Assembly: GCA_963799045.1 (NCBI GenBank)
Contig: CAWCVN010000008.1
Span: 1 to 64,000 of the forward strand
Direction: 5' to 3'
DNA length: 64,000 bases
Origin: DASRSS01 sp963799045
GTDB taxonomy: Bacteria > Actinomycetota > Actinomycetes > Mycobacteriales > Jatrophihabitantaceae
The notes under the pieces are model-generated. The model was not told the origin of the DNA. It saw nothing but the letters and a program-made list of their open reading frames with translations, and made no database searches. Of the stretch, positions 1 through 8,035 are shown piece after piece. Made by a program: the position numbers and the translations under genes. The stretch's first letter is position 1. Each line of letters begins with the position of its first letter.

Positions 1-564
1 ATCCGCCCGCAGCACAAGCCCGGGCCGCGGCGGGTGGGCTGCGCCCGGGCTGCCGCCGATCTGGCGTTGACCATGCGTCGGCTCGATGACGTGCGTGCGC
101 TGATCGCGCGGGTCGTGCAGGACCAGCACTGCACACCCGCGGAACTGGCCGGCGAACTCGAGACGGGCCCACGGCGTGGCAGTGCCCATCTGCGGCGGGC
201 CTTGGCGGAGGTCGGGCTCGGAGCCGCGTCGGCGCCCGAGGCGAAGGCGGCGGACATCCTGCGCCGCGCCGGAGTGGTGGGCTTCATCCAGAACGCCCGC
301 ATCGACCTGCCGAACGGTCGCTGGCGCTATGCCGACTTCTACTGGCCCGCGCTGCGCGCCGTGCTGGAGATCGACAGCGTCGACTACCACTTCCGGCGCG
401 AGCAGTACGTCGCGACGCTGGATCGACACCTGGACCTGACCACGTTTGGCTATTCGGTCGTCCACCGTCCGCCCTCCGCGCTTGAGGATGAGGCGGCGTT
501 CGTGCGCGACATCCGGGCATGGCTGGCCGGCCGAGAATCGGACCTGCGGCGCGGCCTCGCCTGA
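1..564 (+). CDS. DUF559-type endonuclease-like protein, 5' end outside window
   Basis: The reading frame is open from base 1, so the N-terminus lies upstream. The visible ~187 residues include an ADFYWPALRAVLEID...YHFRREQ stretch that resembles the DUF559 fold (a restriction-endonuclease-like domain related to very-short-patch-repair enzymes), followed by a short helical tail. In actinobacteria such proteins are often fused to an AbiEi-like winged-helix antitoxin domain; the RRGSAHLRRAL segment would be the linker before the nuclease-like part. Catalytic activity cannot be judged: an acidic residue (EID) is present, but the usual LDG-Y-H pattern reads ID-SVDYH. The gene converges on accE with an inverted repeat between them. 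The family call is by pattern only. Confidence 0.6.
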   Translation: MRPQHKPGPRRVGCARAAADLALTMRRLDDVRALIARVVQDQHCTPAELAGELETGPRRGSAHLRRALAEVGLGAASAPEAKAADILRRAGVVGFIQNARIDLPNGRWRYADFYWPALRAVLEIDSVDYHFRREQYVATLDRHLDLTTFGYSVVHRPPSALEDEAAFVRDIRAWLAGRESDLRRGLA

Positions 565-624
565 CCGCCGATGATCATGGCGCAAGCCGCGGAAGACCGC
601 TGCTCAGCCCATGATCATCAGCGG
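565..624. terminator. inverted repeat between convergent genes, probable bidirectional terminator
   Basis: The arms GATGATCATGG (570-580) and CCATGATCATC (609-619) are perfect complements and extend outward by CCGC/GCGG with one mismatch, around a ~28 nt loop. The repeat starts right after the stop at 564 and includes the accE stop codon (618-620), so it can end transcripts from both sides. There is no U-tract, as is common in high-GC actinobacteria. Confidence 0.5.
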
Positions 625-833
625 AAGGTGGACACCCAGGCGCCGGGCCCCGGGTCGGGCATGCGGCGGTGCTGGCGGGCCGGATCGTTCCAGCGCCCCC
701 GCCGGAGCGGCTCGGGCGCGGGCGGTCCGTCGGCCGCGGCGGCGCTGATGACGGCCGTCAGCACCGCCAACTCCTCGGCCGTCGGTTCGCCCCGCACCAC
801 GCGCAGGGACGGCGTCGACTGCTCGTCAGTCAT
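618..833 (-). CDS. accE: acyl-CoA carboxylase epsilon subunit
   Basis: A 71-residue protein (from ATG 833) starting with a LRVVRGEPTAEELAVL segment and ending with a basic, Trp-containing tail (RGRWNDPARQ...GAWVSTFR). This is the usual architecture of the small epsilon subunits that stabilise actinobacterial acyl-CoA carboxylase complexes (AccE5 type). It lies 24 bp downstream of the beta subunit on the same strand, the normal accD5-accE5 arrangement. A GTG at 842 would add three residues; ATG 833 was chosen because the family usually starts a few residues before the LRVVRG strand. The RBS is weak, so translational coupling to accD is likely. Confidence 0.85.
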   Translation of the reverse strand: MTDEQSTPSLRVVRGEPTAEELAVLTAVISAAAADGPPAPEPLRRGRWNDPARQHRRMPDPGPGAWVSTFR

Positions 834-857
834 GGGTGACACCCGGGGTGCGGTGGG

Positions 858-2450
858 TCACAGCGGGATGTTCCCGTGCTTCTTCGGCGGCAGCGATTCG
901 CGCTTGGTGCGCAGCATTCGCAGCGCCTTGATGACGTAAGCGCGGGTGTGCGACGGCGGGATGACCGCGTCGACGTAGCCGCGCTCGGCCGCGATGTACG
1001 GGTTCAGCAGGGTGTCCTCGTACTCCTGCACCACGTCGGCGCGGACGGCCTCGGGGTCCTCGGCGGAGGCGATCCGCTTCCGGTGCAGGATGTTCACGGC
1101 TCCCTGAGCGCCCATGACCGCGATCTGCGCCGTCGGCCACGCGATGTTGATGTCCGCGCCCAGGTGCTTGGAGCCCATGACGTCGTAGGCGCCGCCGAAT
1201 GCCTTGCGGGTGATCACGGTCACCTTCGGAACGGTGGCCTCGGAGTAGGCGTAGATCAGCTTGGCGCCGCGCCGGATGATCCCCTGGTGTTCCTGGTCGA
1301 CCCCGGGCAGGAAGCCGGGTACGTCGACCAGCGTGAGCACCGGGACGTTGAAGGCGTCGCAGGTGCGCACGAACCGGGCCGCCTTCTCGGAGGCGTCGAT
1401 GTCCAGGCAGCCGGCGAAGTGCATCGGCTGGTTCGCGACGACACCGACCGGCTGGCCCTCGATGCGGCCGAAGCCGCACACGATGTTCTGCGCGAACAGC
1501 GAGTGGACTTCGAGGAACTCGCCGTCGTCGAGCAGGTGCTCGATCACCTCGTGCATGTCGTAGGGCTGGTTCGCCGAATCGGGGATGAAGGCGTCGAGGA
1601 ACGCGTCGTCGGCCTCGACGTCCGCGGACACCTCGGCCTCGTAGGCCGGCACCGGGTCGAGGTTGTTCGACGGCAGGTAGCTCAGCAGCGCCTTGACGTA
1701 GCTGATGGCGTCGTCCTCGTCGCTGGCGAGGTAGTGGGCGTTGCCGCTGGTGGTGTTGTGCGTGCGCGCCCCGCCGAGCTCCTCGAGCGTGACGTCCTCG
1801 CCGGTGACGGTCTTGACGACGTCCGGTCCGGTGATGAACATCTGCGAGGTCTTGTCGACCATGACGACGAAGTCGGTCAGCGCCGGGGAGTAGACGTGCC
1901 CGCCGGCCGCGGCGCCCATGATCAGTGAGATCTGCGGGATGACGCCGGATGCGCGGACCGTCCGGTGGAAGATGTCGCCGTAGAGCCCGAGCGACACCAC
2001 GCCCTCCTGGATGCGCGCGCCGCCGCCTTCGTTGATGCCGACGACCGGGCAGCCCATCTTGATGGCGAAGTCGAGGACCTTGACGATCTTCTCGCCGTAC
2101 ACCTCGCCGAGGGCACCGCCGAAGACCGTGACGTCTTGGCTGAACACGCACACCGGGCGAGCGTCCACCGTGCCGTAGCCGGTGACCACGCCGTCCCCGA
2201 ACGGGCGGTTCTGCTCCATGCCGAAGTTCGTGGACCGGTGCCGGGCGAACTCGTCCAGCTCGATGAACGAATCCGGATCGAGCAGCGCCTCGATGCGTTC
2301 GCGTGCGGTCTTCTTGCCCTTGGCGTGTTGCTTCTCCACCGCCCGGGCAGAGCCGGCGTGGACCGCTTCGTCGTAGCGGCGCTCGAGGTCGGAGAGCTTT
2401 CCGGCGGTGGAGTGCGGGTCGAGGGCATCCGAGGTGGGCTGTACGGCCAT
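858..2450 (-). CDS. accD5: acyl-CoA (propionyl-CoA type) carboxylase beta subunit
   Basis: 530 residues, the size of AccD5/PccB carboxyltransferases. It transfers the carboxyl group from carboxybiotin to an acyl-CoA, feeding methylmalonyl- or malonyl-CoA pools for lipid synthesis. Visible motifs are the N-terminal crotonase-fold CoA-binding segment (GGGARIQEGV, about residue 140), the RTHNTTSGNAHY segment, and the second glycine-rich site GGAYDVMG with AWPTAQIAVMG near residues 415-445. ATG 2450 gives an N-terminus typical of the family (AGKLSDLERRYDEAVHAG); upstream open frame crosses birA and is not coding. It is divergent from birA, whose product biotinylates the carboxylase carrier subunit. 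The partner alpha subunit is not in the window. Substrate preference cannot be read from sequence alone. Confidence 0.93.
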   Translation of the reverse strand: MAVQPTSDALDPHSTAGKLSDLERRYDEAVHAGSARAVEKQHAKGKKTARERIEALLDPDSFIELDEFARHRSTNFGMEQNRPFGDGVVTGYGTVDARPVCVFSQDVTVFGGALGEVYGEKIVKVLDFAIKMGCPVVGINEGGGARIQEGVVSLGLYGDIFHRTVRASGVIPQISLIMGAAAGGHVYSPALTDFVVMVDKTSQMFITGPDVVKTVTGEDVTLEELGGARTHNTTSGNAHYLASDEDDAISYVKALLSYLPSNNLDPVPAYEAEVSADVEADDAFLDAFIPDSANQPYDMHEVIEHLLDDGEFLEVHSLFAQNIVCGFGRIEGQPVGVVANQPMHFAGCLDIDASEKAARFVRTCDAFNVPVLTLVDVPGFLPGVDQEHQGIIRRGAKLIYAYSEATVPKVTVITRKAFGGAYDVMGSKHLGADINIAWPTAQIAVMGAQGAVNILHRKRIASAEDPEAVRADVVQEYEDTLLNPYIAAERGYVDAVIPPSHTRAYVIKALRMLRTKRESLPPKKHGNIPL

Positions 2451-2526
2451 AACCGCACAGCCTAATCGGCGCCCCACCCGAGGCTGAATCCTGCAGTGAC
2501 CGATCTCGCGGCATACGGTGTCAGCC

Positions 2527-3318
2527 ATGTCGCTCTCCGCCGCGGATCTGCGCGCTTCGCTCGGTCCGGGCTGGCCGCGGGTCGAGGTGGTCGCAGAGAC
2601 GGGCTCGACGAATGCCGACCTGCTCGCCGACGCCGCCGCCCCCGACCACAGCCTGCTCGTCGCCGAGTACCAGTCGGCCGGGCGGGGCCGGCTCGGCCGC
2701 ACCTGGTCGGCACCGGTCGGTGCGGCCCTGACGTTCTCGGTGCTGATCAGGCCGCAGGTCCCGCCGGCGGGCTGGGGCTGGCTGCCGCTGCTGGCCGGGG
2801 TGGCGCTGCGGGACGCGGTCACGCAGCTGACCGGTGTCGTCGCCGGGCTCAAGTGGCCCAACGACCTGCTCGCCGGACCGGAGCGGGGCAAGGCCGCCGG
2901 CATCCTCGTGCAGACCGCCGGCCCGGCCGCCGTCATCGGCATCGGCCTGAATGTCAGCACCGCTGCCGGCGAGCTGCCGGCCCCGCCGCCGGGCGGGGTG
3001 CCGCCGACGTCGCTGGCGCTGTGTGCCGCGACCGGCATCGACCGCGGCGAGCTGCTCGTCGCCGTCCTCACCCGCCTGGACGACCGGCTGCGGGCCTGGA
3101 CGCAGGCCGCCGGCGACGCCGAGGCGTGCGGGCTGGCCCGGGACTACCGCGCGGCCTGCCTCACGCTCGGCCAGTCGGTGTCGGTGGCCGAGCTCAGCGG
3201 CGGGACCGTCGTCGGCACCGCCACGGCCGTCGACGCCATCGGCAGGTTGGTGGTGGCGACGGACTCCGGCGCCGTCGCGGTGAGCGCGGGTGACGTCAGG
3301 CACCTGCGCTCGGTGTAG
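2527..3318 (+). CDS. birA: biotin--[acetyl-CoA-carboxylase] ligase
   Basis: About 263 residues. It activates biotin to biotinyl-AMP and transfers it to the lysine of biotin carrier proteins. The signature SAGRGRLGRTWS loop binds biotin and ATP (about residues 55-66), followed by KWPNDLL and the GIGLNVS strand; a C-terminal SH3-like domain (TVVGTATAVDAIGRLVV) completes the fold. There is no N-terminal helix-turn-helix, so it is a class I ligase without repressor function. ATG 2527 is preferred; a GTG at 2518 adds three residues. It is divergent from accD5, the usual actinobacterial arrangement. Its last 175 bp are overlapped on the opposite strand by the reading frame of the next gene. Confidence 0.93.
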   Translation: MSLSAADLRASLGPGWPRVEVVAETGSTNADLLADAAAPDHSLLVAEYQSAGRGRLGRTWSAPVGAALTFSVLIRPQVPPAGWGWLPLLAGVALRDAVTQLTGVVAGLKWPNDLLAGPERGKAAGILVQTAGPAAVIGIGLNVSTAAGELPAPPPGGVPPTSLALCAATGIDRGELLVAVLTRLDDRLRAWTQAAGDAEACGLARDYRAACLTLGQSVSVAELSGGTVVGTATAVDAIGRLVVATDSGAVAVSAGDVRHLRSV

Positions 3319-4677
3319 CCGCGGCGCAGGAACCAGCCGGCCGACAGCACGCCGAGCGCCAGCAGCCCCGCTGCGGCCGGGCCGAGCGAACCGGTGAGCG
3401 CCGTCCGGAAGTCGTCGAAGGTCCACGGGTTGTCGCTGTACGGTCCGCGGAAGCACACGGCTCCGACTGCCTGCATGCCGACCGCAACGCTGACCAGCGC
3501 AGCGAAGCCAGCACGGCGCATCGGGGTGTGCGCGGTCCAGGACTGCCAGGCCAGCACCAGCAGCGGTGCGCACAGCGTGAGCGCCTCGAGCGGGTACCGG
3601 TAGCTCCAGAAGTGAATCCCGCCGCTGAAGATCTCCGCCTTGAGCTGGACGAGCAGGTAGGCGATCCCGCCCACCGCGGCGGCGCGCACCCAGCCGGGCG
3701 CCGTGCGCCACGCCGCGCGCAGTCCGGGGACCAGCAGTAGGAGGAATGGCGCGCCGACGAGCACCCCGCGTCCCGGGGACGCCAGCGCCCCCGCGATGCG
3801 AATCGCGTAGTGGCCGATCTCCGCGGGCGACCAGTTCGCGAGCGTCTGGCCGTAGTTGTGGGTGGCCGTGACGTTGAACGCCCCGTCCTGCGCCGGGCCG
3901 CCGCTGCCGCTCCAGTAGTGGTGCGAGTAGAGCAGGTAGGCGCCCAGACCGGCAGCGGTGAGGGCGCCGATCACCAGCGCTGGGACGATGCGGCGGGCGG
4001 TCCAGCTCCGCGCCAGTCCGGTGATCGCCGCCACCAGCGCGAGCGACGGGCGGATCAGCATGGCGAGCGCGAAGGCCAGCCCGGCCGCCGCGGAGGATCC
4101 GCACGCTCGCGCGTGCCGCCAGGCCGGACATGGCCAGCACCAACAGCAGCTGGTCGGGCCCGTGTGGGAACAGCTGGGTGCCGGAGACCGCCCAGGTCGT
4201 CGTGGCCGCGCCGGCCACCAGCGTCGCCGCGAGCGCGATCCTGGGGCCGGCGAGCTGCCGGATCAGCAGCGAGAAGCAGGCGAGCGCCGCTGCGGTGGTC
4301 AGCGCGGCGGCGAGCGATGCGGGCACCGCGTCCCAGGTGCCCGCATGGCCGAACAGCCAGTAGAACGGCGTGGCGAGGTAGATCAGCCCGGGCGTGCGGT
4401 CGCTGACCACTTGGCCGGGCCGCACCGCGAGGTGCCAGGGGTTGATCGCCGGCCAGTCGGTCGCGGCGAGCACCGGGGTGCCGTGGTGGGCCAGCGCCCA
4501 GGCCGAGGGGGTCACGCCCCCTGGGTCGGGGCTGATGTTCCAGGCGTCGGTCCGCAGCGTCAGCAGGTACAGCGTCAGGCTTGCGGCGAAGACGAGCAGC
4601 CACTGAGCGCGCGCCGACGCCTCGACGCGGACAAGGAGGGCACGCACGAAAGGCGTGGCTCGGCGCTGAACCCGCAC
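3144..4677 (-). pseudogene. polytopic membrane protein, GT-C/mannosyltransferase-like, one frameshift
   Basis: Two frames join into a membrane protein of about 510 residues. The first runs from ATG 4677 through transmembrane segments WLLVFAASLTLYLL, ALTTAAALACFSLLI and IALAATLVAGAATTTWAV; the second (about 4095 to 3144) continues with AGLAFALAMLIRPSLALV and further helices. The frame changes near 4095-4105, where both frames encode the same helix boundary. Aromatic-rich loops between helices and the NPWHLAVRPGQ segment suggest a GT-C type glycosyltransferase, but no catalytic motif is certain. As read, the 3' end runs 175 bp into birA on the other strand; a natural stop near 3295 may have been lost through another base error. 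A conserved membrane protein hit by a sequencing error is more likely than a dead gene. Confidence 0.6.
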
Positions 4678-4764
4678 CGTGGAAAACTAGCACGGATTTA
4701 ACAATGGGGATAGTGTTCGAACCGCTACGGTGAGGGCCGTCGGCTCTGCGAGGAGGGGATCGCG

Positions 4765-5364
4765 GTGGCGTATCCGGACAAGGTGCTGGCCGACGACGAG
4801 AAGGTCGTCGAGCACCTGCATCCGCACTGGATCACCCTCGTCCCGGCGACGCTGTGGTTCCTGGTGGCCTGCGCGGGGATCGGCCTCGGCATCGGCTACG
4901 CGCCCACCAGCCATCCGTGGCACCTCGTGGTCGTCGTCGTCGTCGTGGTGGCCGGTGCCGTTGTGTTGGTGTGGCGCTCGATCACTCCGTGGGTGCGTTG
5001 GCGCACCACCCATTACGTGTTCACGACGCATCGCGTGCTGATCCGGCGCGGCGTACTGCGCCGCACCGGCCGGGACATCGCCCTGCAGCGGATCAGTGAT
5101 GTGGCCTTCGCCCAGTCGCTGTGGGAGCGGATGGTCAAGGCCGGGTCGGTGACCATCGAGTCCGCCGGTGAGCAGGGTCAGGAAGTGCTGACCGACATGC
5201 CTAACTCGGAGAAGCAGCAGCAGCTGCTCAACCGGCTCATCGAACAAGACAGCGCCCGGCGCGCCCGCGCCGCCGTTCAGGGACAGAACCCGCCGCCCGG
5301 TTCCGGGGGCACCAACCTGCCGCCCGGCTACCCCACCCAGGAGCTCCCGCCGCCCCGGTCCTGA
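4765..5364 (+). CDS. PH-domain membrane protein (bPH_2 family, Rv3278c-like)
   Basis: 199 residues from GTG 4765. Two adjacent membrane helices (about residues 27-46 and 51-70, including a run of eight valines) are followed by THYVFTTHRVLIRRGVLRRTGRDIALQRISDV, the hallmark of bacterial pleckstrin-homology-like bPH_2 domains. The last 45 residues are a Pro/Gly-rich tail, probably disordered and cytoplasmic. The molecular function of this family is not established; it often neighbours birA and purK in actinobacteria. In M. tuberculosis the equivalent gene sits directly between birA and a gtrA-like gene; here the pilus locus follows instead. Confidence 0.8.
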   Translation: MAYPDKVLADDEKVVEHLHPHWITLVPATLWFLVACAGIGLGIGYAPTSHPWHLVVVVVVVVAGAVVLVWRSITPWVRWRTTHYVFTTHRVLIRRGVLRRTGRDIALQRISDVAFAQSLWERMVKAGSVTIESAGEQGQEVLTDMPNSEKQQQLLNRLIEQDSARRARAAVQGQNPPPGSGGTNLPPGYPTQELPPPRS

Positions 5365-5478
5365 CCGGCTCAAGTTCGGCCCCTGCATGCCGATAATTCG
5401 AGGAGTGCCTGAAGAAGGGTGCGCCACAACCAGTGCAGGAGCGCGGCAGGGCGGTGACGCCCCGGCACGGGAGTCACG

Positions 5479-6561
5479 ATGAGACACCGGCAGGTCGGCA
5501 TCGAACGGGTAAGCCCGCTGAACCGTGATGGCCATGCCATCGGGCTCGACATCGGCGGCACCGCGGTCCGCGCTGCCGTCATGGTCCCCCGCTCGCTCGA
5601 GGGCCGCCCCGCGGTCAGCCTGCACGCCATCGGCCGGGTCGGCCTGCCCCGCGGCGCGGTGGTGAACGGAGTCGTCCGGGAGCCGGCGCTGGTGACCCAC
5701 GCGTTGAAGGCGCTCTGGCAACAGAACCGCATCGACTGTCGCAACGTCATCGTCGGGATCACCGGTCAGCAGGTCGCCGTCCGTGAGGTCGAGCTGCCCA
5801 ACCTGGCACCCGCCGAGCGCGCCCAATCGCTGCCCTTCCACGCGAGGGAGATCATCGCGCTGCCCATCGAGCGCGCCATCTTGGATTTCATCCCGATGGG
5901 CCAGCCCGACGAGACGCGAAACACCGTGTCCGGACTCCTGGTGGCCGCACCCCGCGAGGCGGTCTCGGTGACCGTGCGCGCCGTGGAGGATGCCGGCCTG
6001 CGCGTTGCGCGGGTGGACCTCGCCGCGTTCGCCGCGCTACGCGCCAGTGCCGACGACGCCCTGGCCGTCGAGGCGGTGGTCGACATGGGCGCGCACCTGA
6101 CGAACATCATCATCCACAACCGCGGGGTGCCGCAGCTGGTGCGTACAGTCGCGCGCGGCGGTGATGAGCTGACCGCCCAGATCGCCAGTCGGCTCGGGCT
6201 GGAAAGCGACGCCGCGGAGTTGGCCAAGCGGACCGTCGGCCTGCGCGAGGAGGGCTCGGAGACGGCCACGGCGATCCGCGAGGCGCTGCGCCCGCTGATG
6301 TCCGAGCTGCGCAGCTCGCTCAGCGTGTTCGAGCAGACCCATCCGGACGCCGTCATCGAGCGGGTCTCGCTGACCGGCGGCGCCGCCGGCATGCCCGGAC
6401 TGGCAGACGAGCTCTCCCGGATCGGTGACGTGCCGGTGCAGGTGGTCGATCCGATGCGCTACGTGGGCAGCCACCGTGCCTCGGTGCAGGACTCCGCGGA
6501 CGAGGCGGGCAAGTTCGCGACCGCGGTCTGCGTCGGCCTGGCCATGGGGGTGGCGGCGTGA
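5479..6561 (+). CDS. pilM: type IV pilus assembly protein PilM (first copy)
   Basis: About 360 residues with the actin-like ATPase fold of PilM, the cytoplasmic ring component that binds the PilN N-terminus. Visible elements are the phosphate-1 loop GLDIGGTAVRAAV (about residues 22-34), the VGITGQQVAVREVELPNL segment, the second phosphate loop VDMGAHLTNIIIH and the adenosine-site loop LTGGAAGMPGL near residue 300. Typical length is ~350 residues. It opens the plus-strand operon pilM-pilN-pilO-minor pilins and reads through without frame breaks. It is clearly diverged from the second pilM at 14116-15146. ATG 5479 gives ~20 extra residues; a start closer to the GLDIGG strand is possible. Confidence 0.9.
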   Translation: MRHRQVGIERVSPLNRDGHAIGLDIGGTAVRAAVMVPRSLEGRPAVSLHAIGRVGLPRGAVVNGVVREPALVTHALKALWQQNRIDCRNVIVGITGQQVAVREVELPNLAPAERAQSLPFHAREIIALPIERAILDFIPMGQPDETRNTVSGLLVAAPREAVSVTVRAVEDAGLRVARVDLAAFAALRASADDALAVEAVVDMGAHLTNIIIHNRGVPQLVRTVARGGDELTAQIASRLGLESDAAELAKRTVGLREEGSETATAIREALRPLMSELRSSLSVFEQTHPDAVIERVSLTGGAAGMPGLADELSRIGDVPVQVVDPMRYVGSHRASVQDSADEAGKFATAVCVGLAMGVAA

Positions 6562-6603
6562 TCACCCCGGCGGCGAGATCGCTCGACGCGCAGGGGTGGG
6601 GCG

Positions 6604-7323
6604 ATGGCTAGCCCGGTCCTGGCGGCGTTGCGCCGTGCGGCCGCGGAAGAGCCGAGGACGGTCAACCGCCCGGGCTGGGGCTTCGCGGCCAATCTGACGC
6701 CGCCCGAACTCGTCCGTTCCTACCGCCTGCGCCGACTGCGCGAGCGCCTCCTGCTCGCGATCGGCGTCGCCGTCCTGCTCGTCGCCGCCGGATTCGCCTT
6801 CGCCTTCTGGCAGGTGCGGCAGGCCAATCAGCGGTCCGACGCCGAACACTTGCGCACCGCGACGCTGAACGCCCAGGCCAGACAGTACGGCTCGGTCACC
6901 ACGATCCAGGGCAGCATCGACCAGGTCCACAGTCAGCTCGCGACACTGCTGGCCGACGACGTCGACGTGGCCGCGCTGATGAGCAAGATCCAGGCGGCCC
7001 GCCCGAGCGGCGTCGGGGTCACCTCGCTGACGGTCACCATCGGCACCGGTTCCGGCGGCAGCGCGGGCAATCCGTCCACCGCCGGATCGCTCGACACCTC
7101 CGGCGCGGCGCACATCGGCACGGTGGAGGTCGACGGCACCGGCACCCGGATCAACGACGTGCCGAGCTTCGTCGACGCCCTCGCGAAGATCCCCGGCGTC
7201 GTCGACGTGCTGCCCACCTCGAATGCCACCCAGGCAACCGGCACGAAGTTCGCCATCACCCTCAGCCTGACCGACAAGCTGCTGACCCACCGGTTCGCGT
7301 CCTCGACGACCGGAGGGAACTGA
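6604..7323 (+). CDS. pilN: type IV pilus assembly protein PilN-like (first copy)
   Basis: 239 residues. A cytoplasmic N-terminus with NLTPPELVRSYRLRRLRERLL is followed by one membrane helix (about residues 46-67, LLAIGVAVLLVAAGFAFAFW) and an extracytoplasmic coiled-coil plus alpha/beta domain, the PilN plan. NL.P.E in the N-terminal tail is the conserved PilM-binding motif. Downstream, VDGTGTRINDVPSFVDALAKIPGVVDVLPTS is the ferredoxin-like PilN domain. A Gly/Ser-rich linker (GTGSGGSAGN) interrupts it. The stop overlaps the pilO start (TGATG), indicating translational coupling. It bridges the cytoplasmic PilM ring to PilO in the alignment complex. Confidence 0.85.
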   Translation: MASPVLAALRRAAAEEPRTVNRPGWGFAANLTPPELVRSYRLRRLRERLLLAIGVAVLLVAAGFAFAFWQVRQANQRSDAEHLRTATLNAQARQYGSVTTIQGSIDQVHSQLATLLADDVDVAALMSKIQAARPSGVGVTSLTVTIGTGSGGSAGNPSTAGSLDTSGAAHIGTVEVDGTGTRINDVPSFVDALAKIPGVVDVLPTSNATQATGTKFAITLSLTDKLLTHRFASSTTGGN

Positions 7324-8024
7324 TGTCCGCCCAGCGCAGCGCGGCTGAGCGCCTCTGGCTGCTGGGAGGCGCGGTGGCCGTCGGCCTCACCGCCGTGGTC
7401 GGCTGGTTCCTGGTCGTCCGGCCGGAACTGTCCAAAGCCTCGGACACGCGCGCGGCGACCAGCCTCGCGCAGACGTCCAACCTCGTCCTGCAGCGCCACG
7501 TGGGCGATCTGCGTAGCCAGGCGAACCAGATCAGCGCCCTCACCGGAGACCTGAACGCGGCCCGCGCCGCCCTGCCACCCACCTCGAGCATCGACCAGTT
7601 CACCCGGGAGCTGTCGGCCTATGCGCAGTCCAACCACGTCCGGCTGACCAGCATCACCGTCAGCGGACCGAAGCCCACCGGCGCAACGGGAAGTGCCGGC
7701 GCGCCCGCCCCCGCGCCCAGCCCCGGCGCCACCGCGGCAGCGGCTGCCGGCCAGGCAGTCGTCGGGCACACCTACTCGATCGGCGTGTCGGTCGTCAGCA
7801 GCGGAACGGTTGCCGACGAGCAGCACTTCCTGCGCAGCGTGCAGCACGGATCCCGTGCCGTGCTGGTCACCTCCGGCGCGCTCGCACCCCCCGACCAGAG
7901 CGCGGGGCACAGCACCGTCGGCATGGCCACCCTGACGATCGAGCTGCAGGTCTTCGTCGAGCCGCAGTCGCCGCAGGATCTCGCGGAGCTACAGAAGCTG
8001 CTCGACTCAGCCGCGTCCAATTAG
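7323..8024 (+). CDS. pilO: type IV pilus assembly protein PilO-like (first copy)
   Basis: 233 residues. A very short cytoplasmic tail precedes one membrane helix (about residues 13-31, LLGGAVAVGLTAVVGWFLVV), then a coiled coil (residues 45-85, with heptad-like QTSNLVLQRHVGDLRSQANQI) and a globular domain interrupted by an Ala/Pro/Gly-rich linker (about residues 120-145). It partners PilN in the inner-membrane alignment complex. It starts inside the pilN stop codon. In Gram-negatives pilP and pilQ follow pilO; here minor pilins follow, as expected in an organism without an outer-membrane secretin. Confidence 0.83.
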   Translation: MSAQRSAAERLWLLGGAVAVGLTAVVGWFLVVRPELSKASDTRAATSLAQTSNLVLQRHVGDLRSQANQISALTGDLNAARAALPPTSSIDQFTRELSAYAQSNHVRLTSITVSGPKPTGATGSAGAPAPAPSPGATAAAAAGQAVVGHTYSIGVSVVSSGTVADEQHFLRSVQHGSRAVLVTSGALAPPDQSAGHSTVGMATLTIELQVFVEPQSPQDLAELQKLLDSAASN

Positions 8025-8035
8025 GGCGGTACCCA

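Noticed and set aside
826..2514. 562-residue minus-strand ORF overlapping accD5
   Set aside because: Arg/Gly/Pro-rich shadow in another frame of the accD5 gene.
4687..5841. 384-residue minus-strand ORF opposite the PH-domain gene and pilM
   Set aside because: Shadow frame; both plus-strand genes have clear domains and starts.
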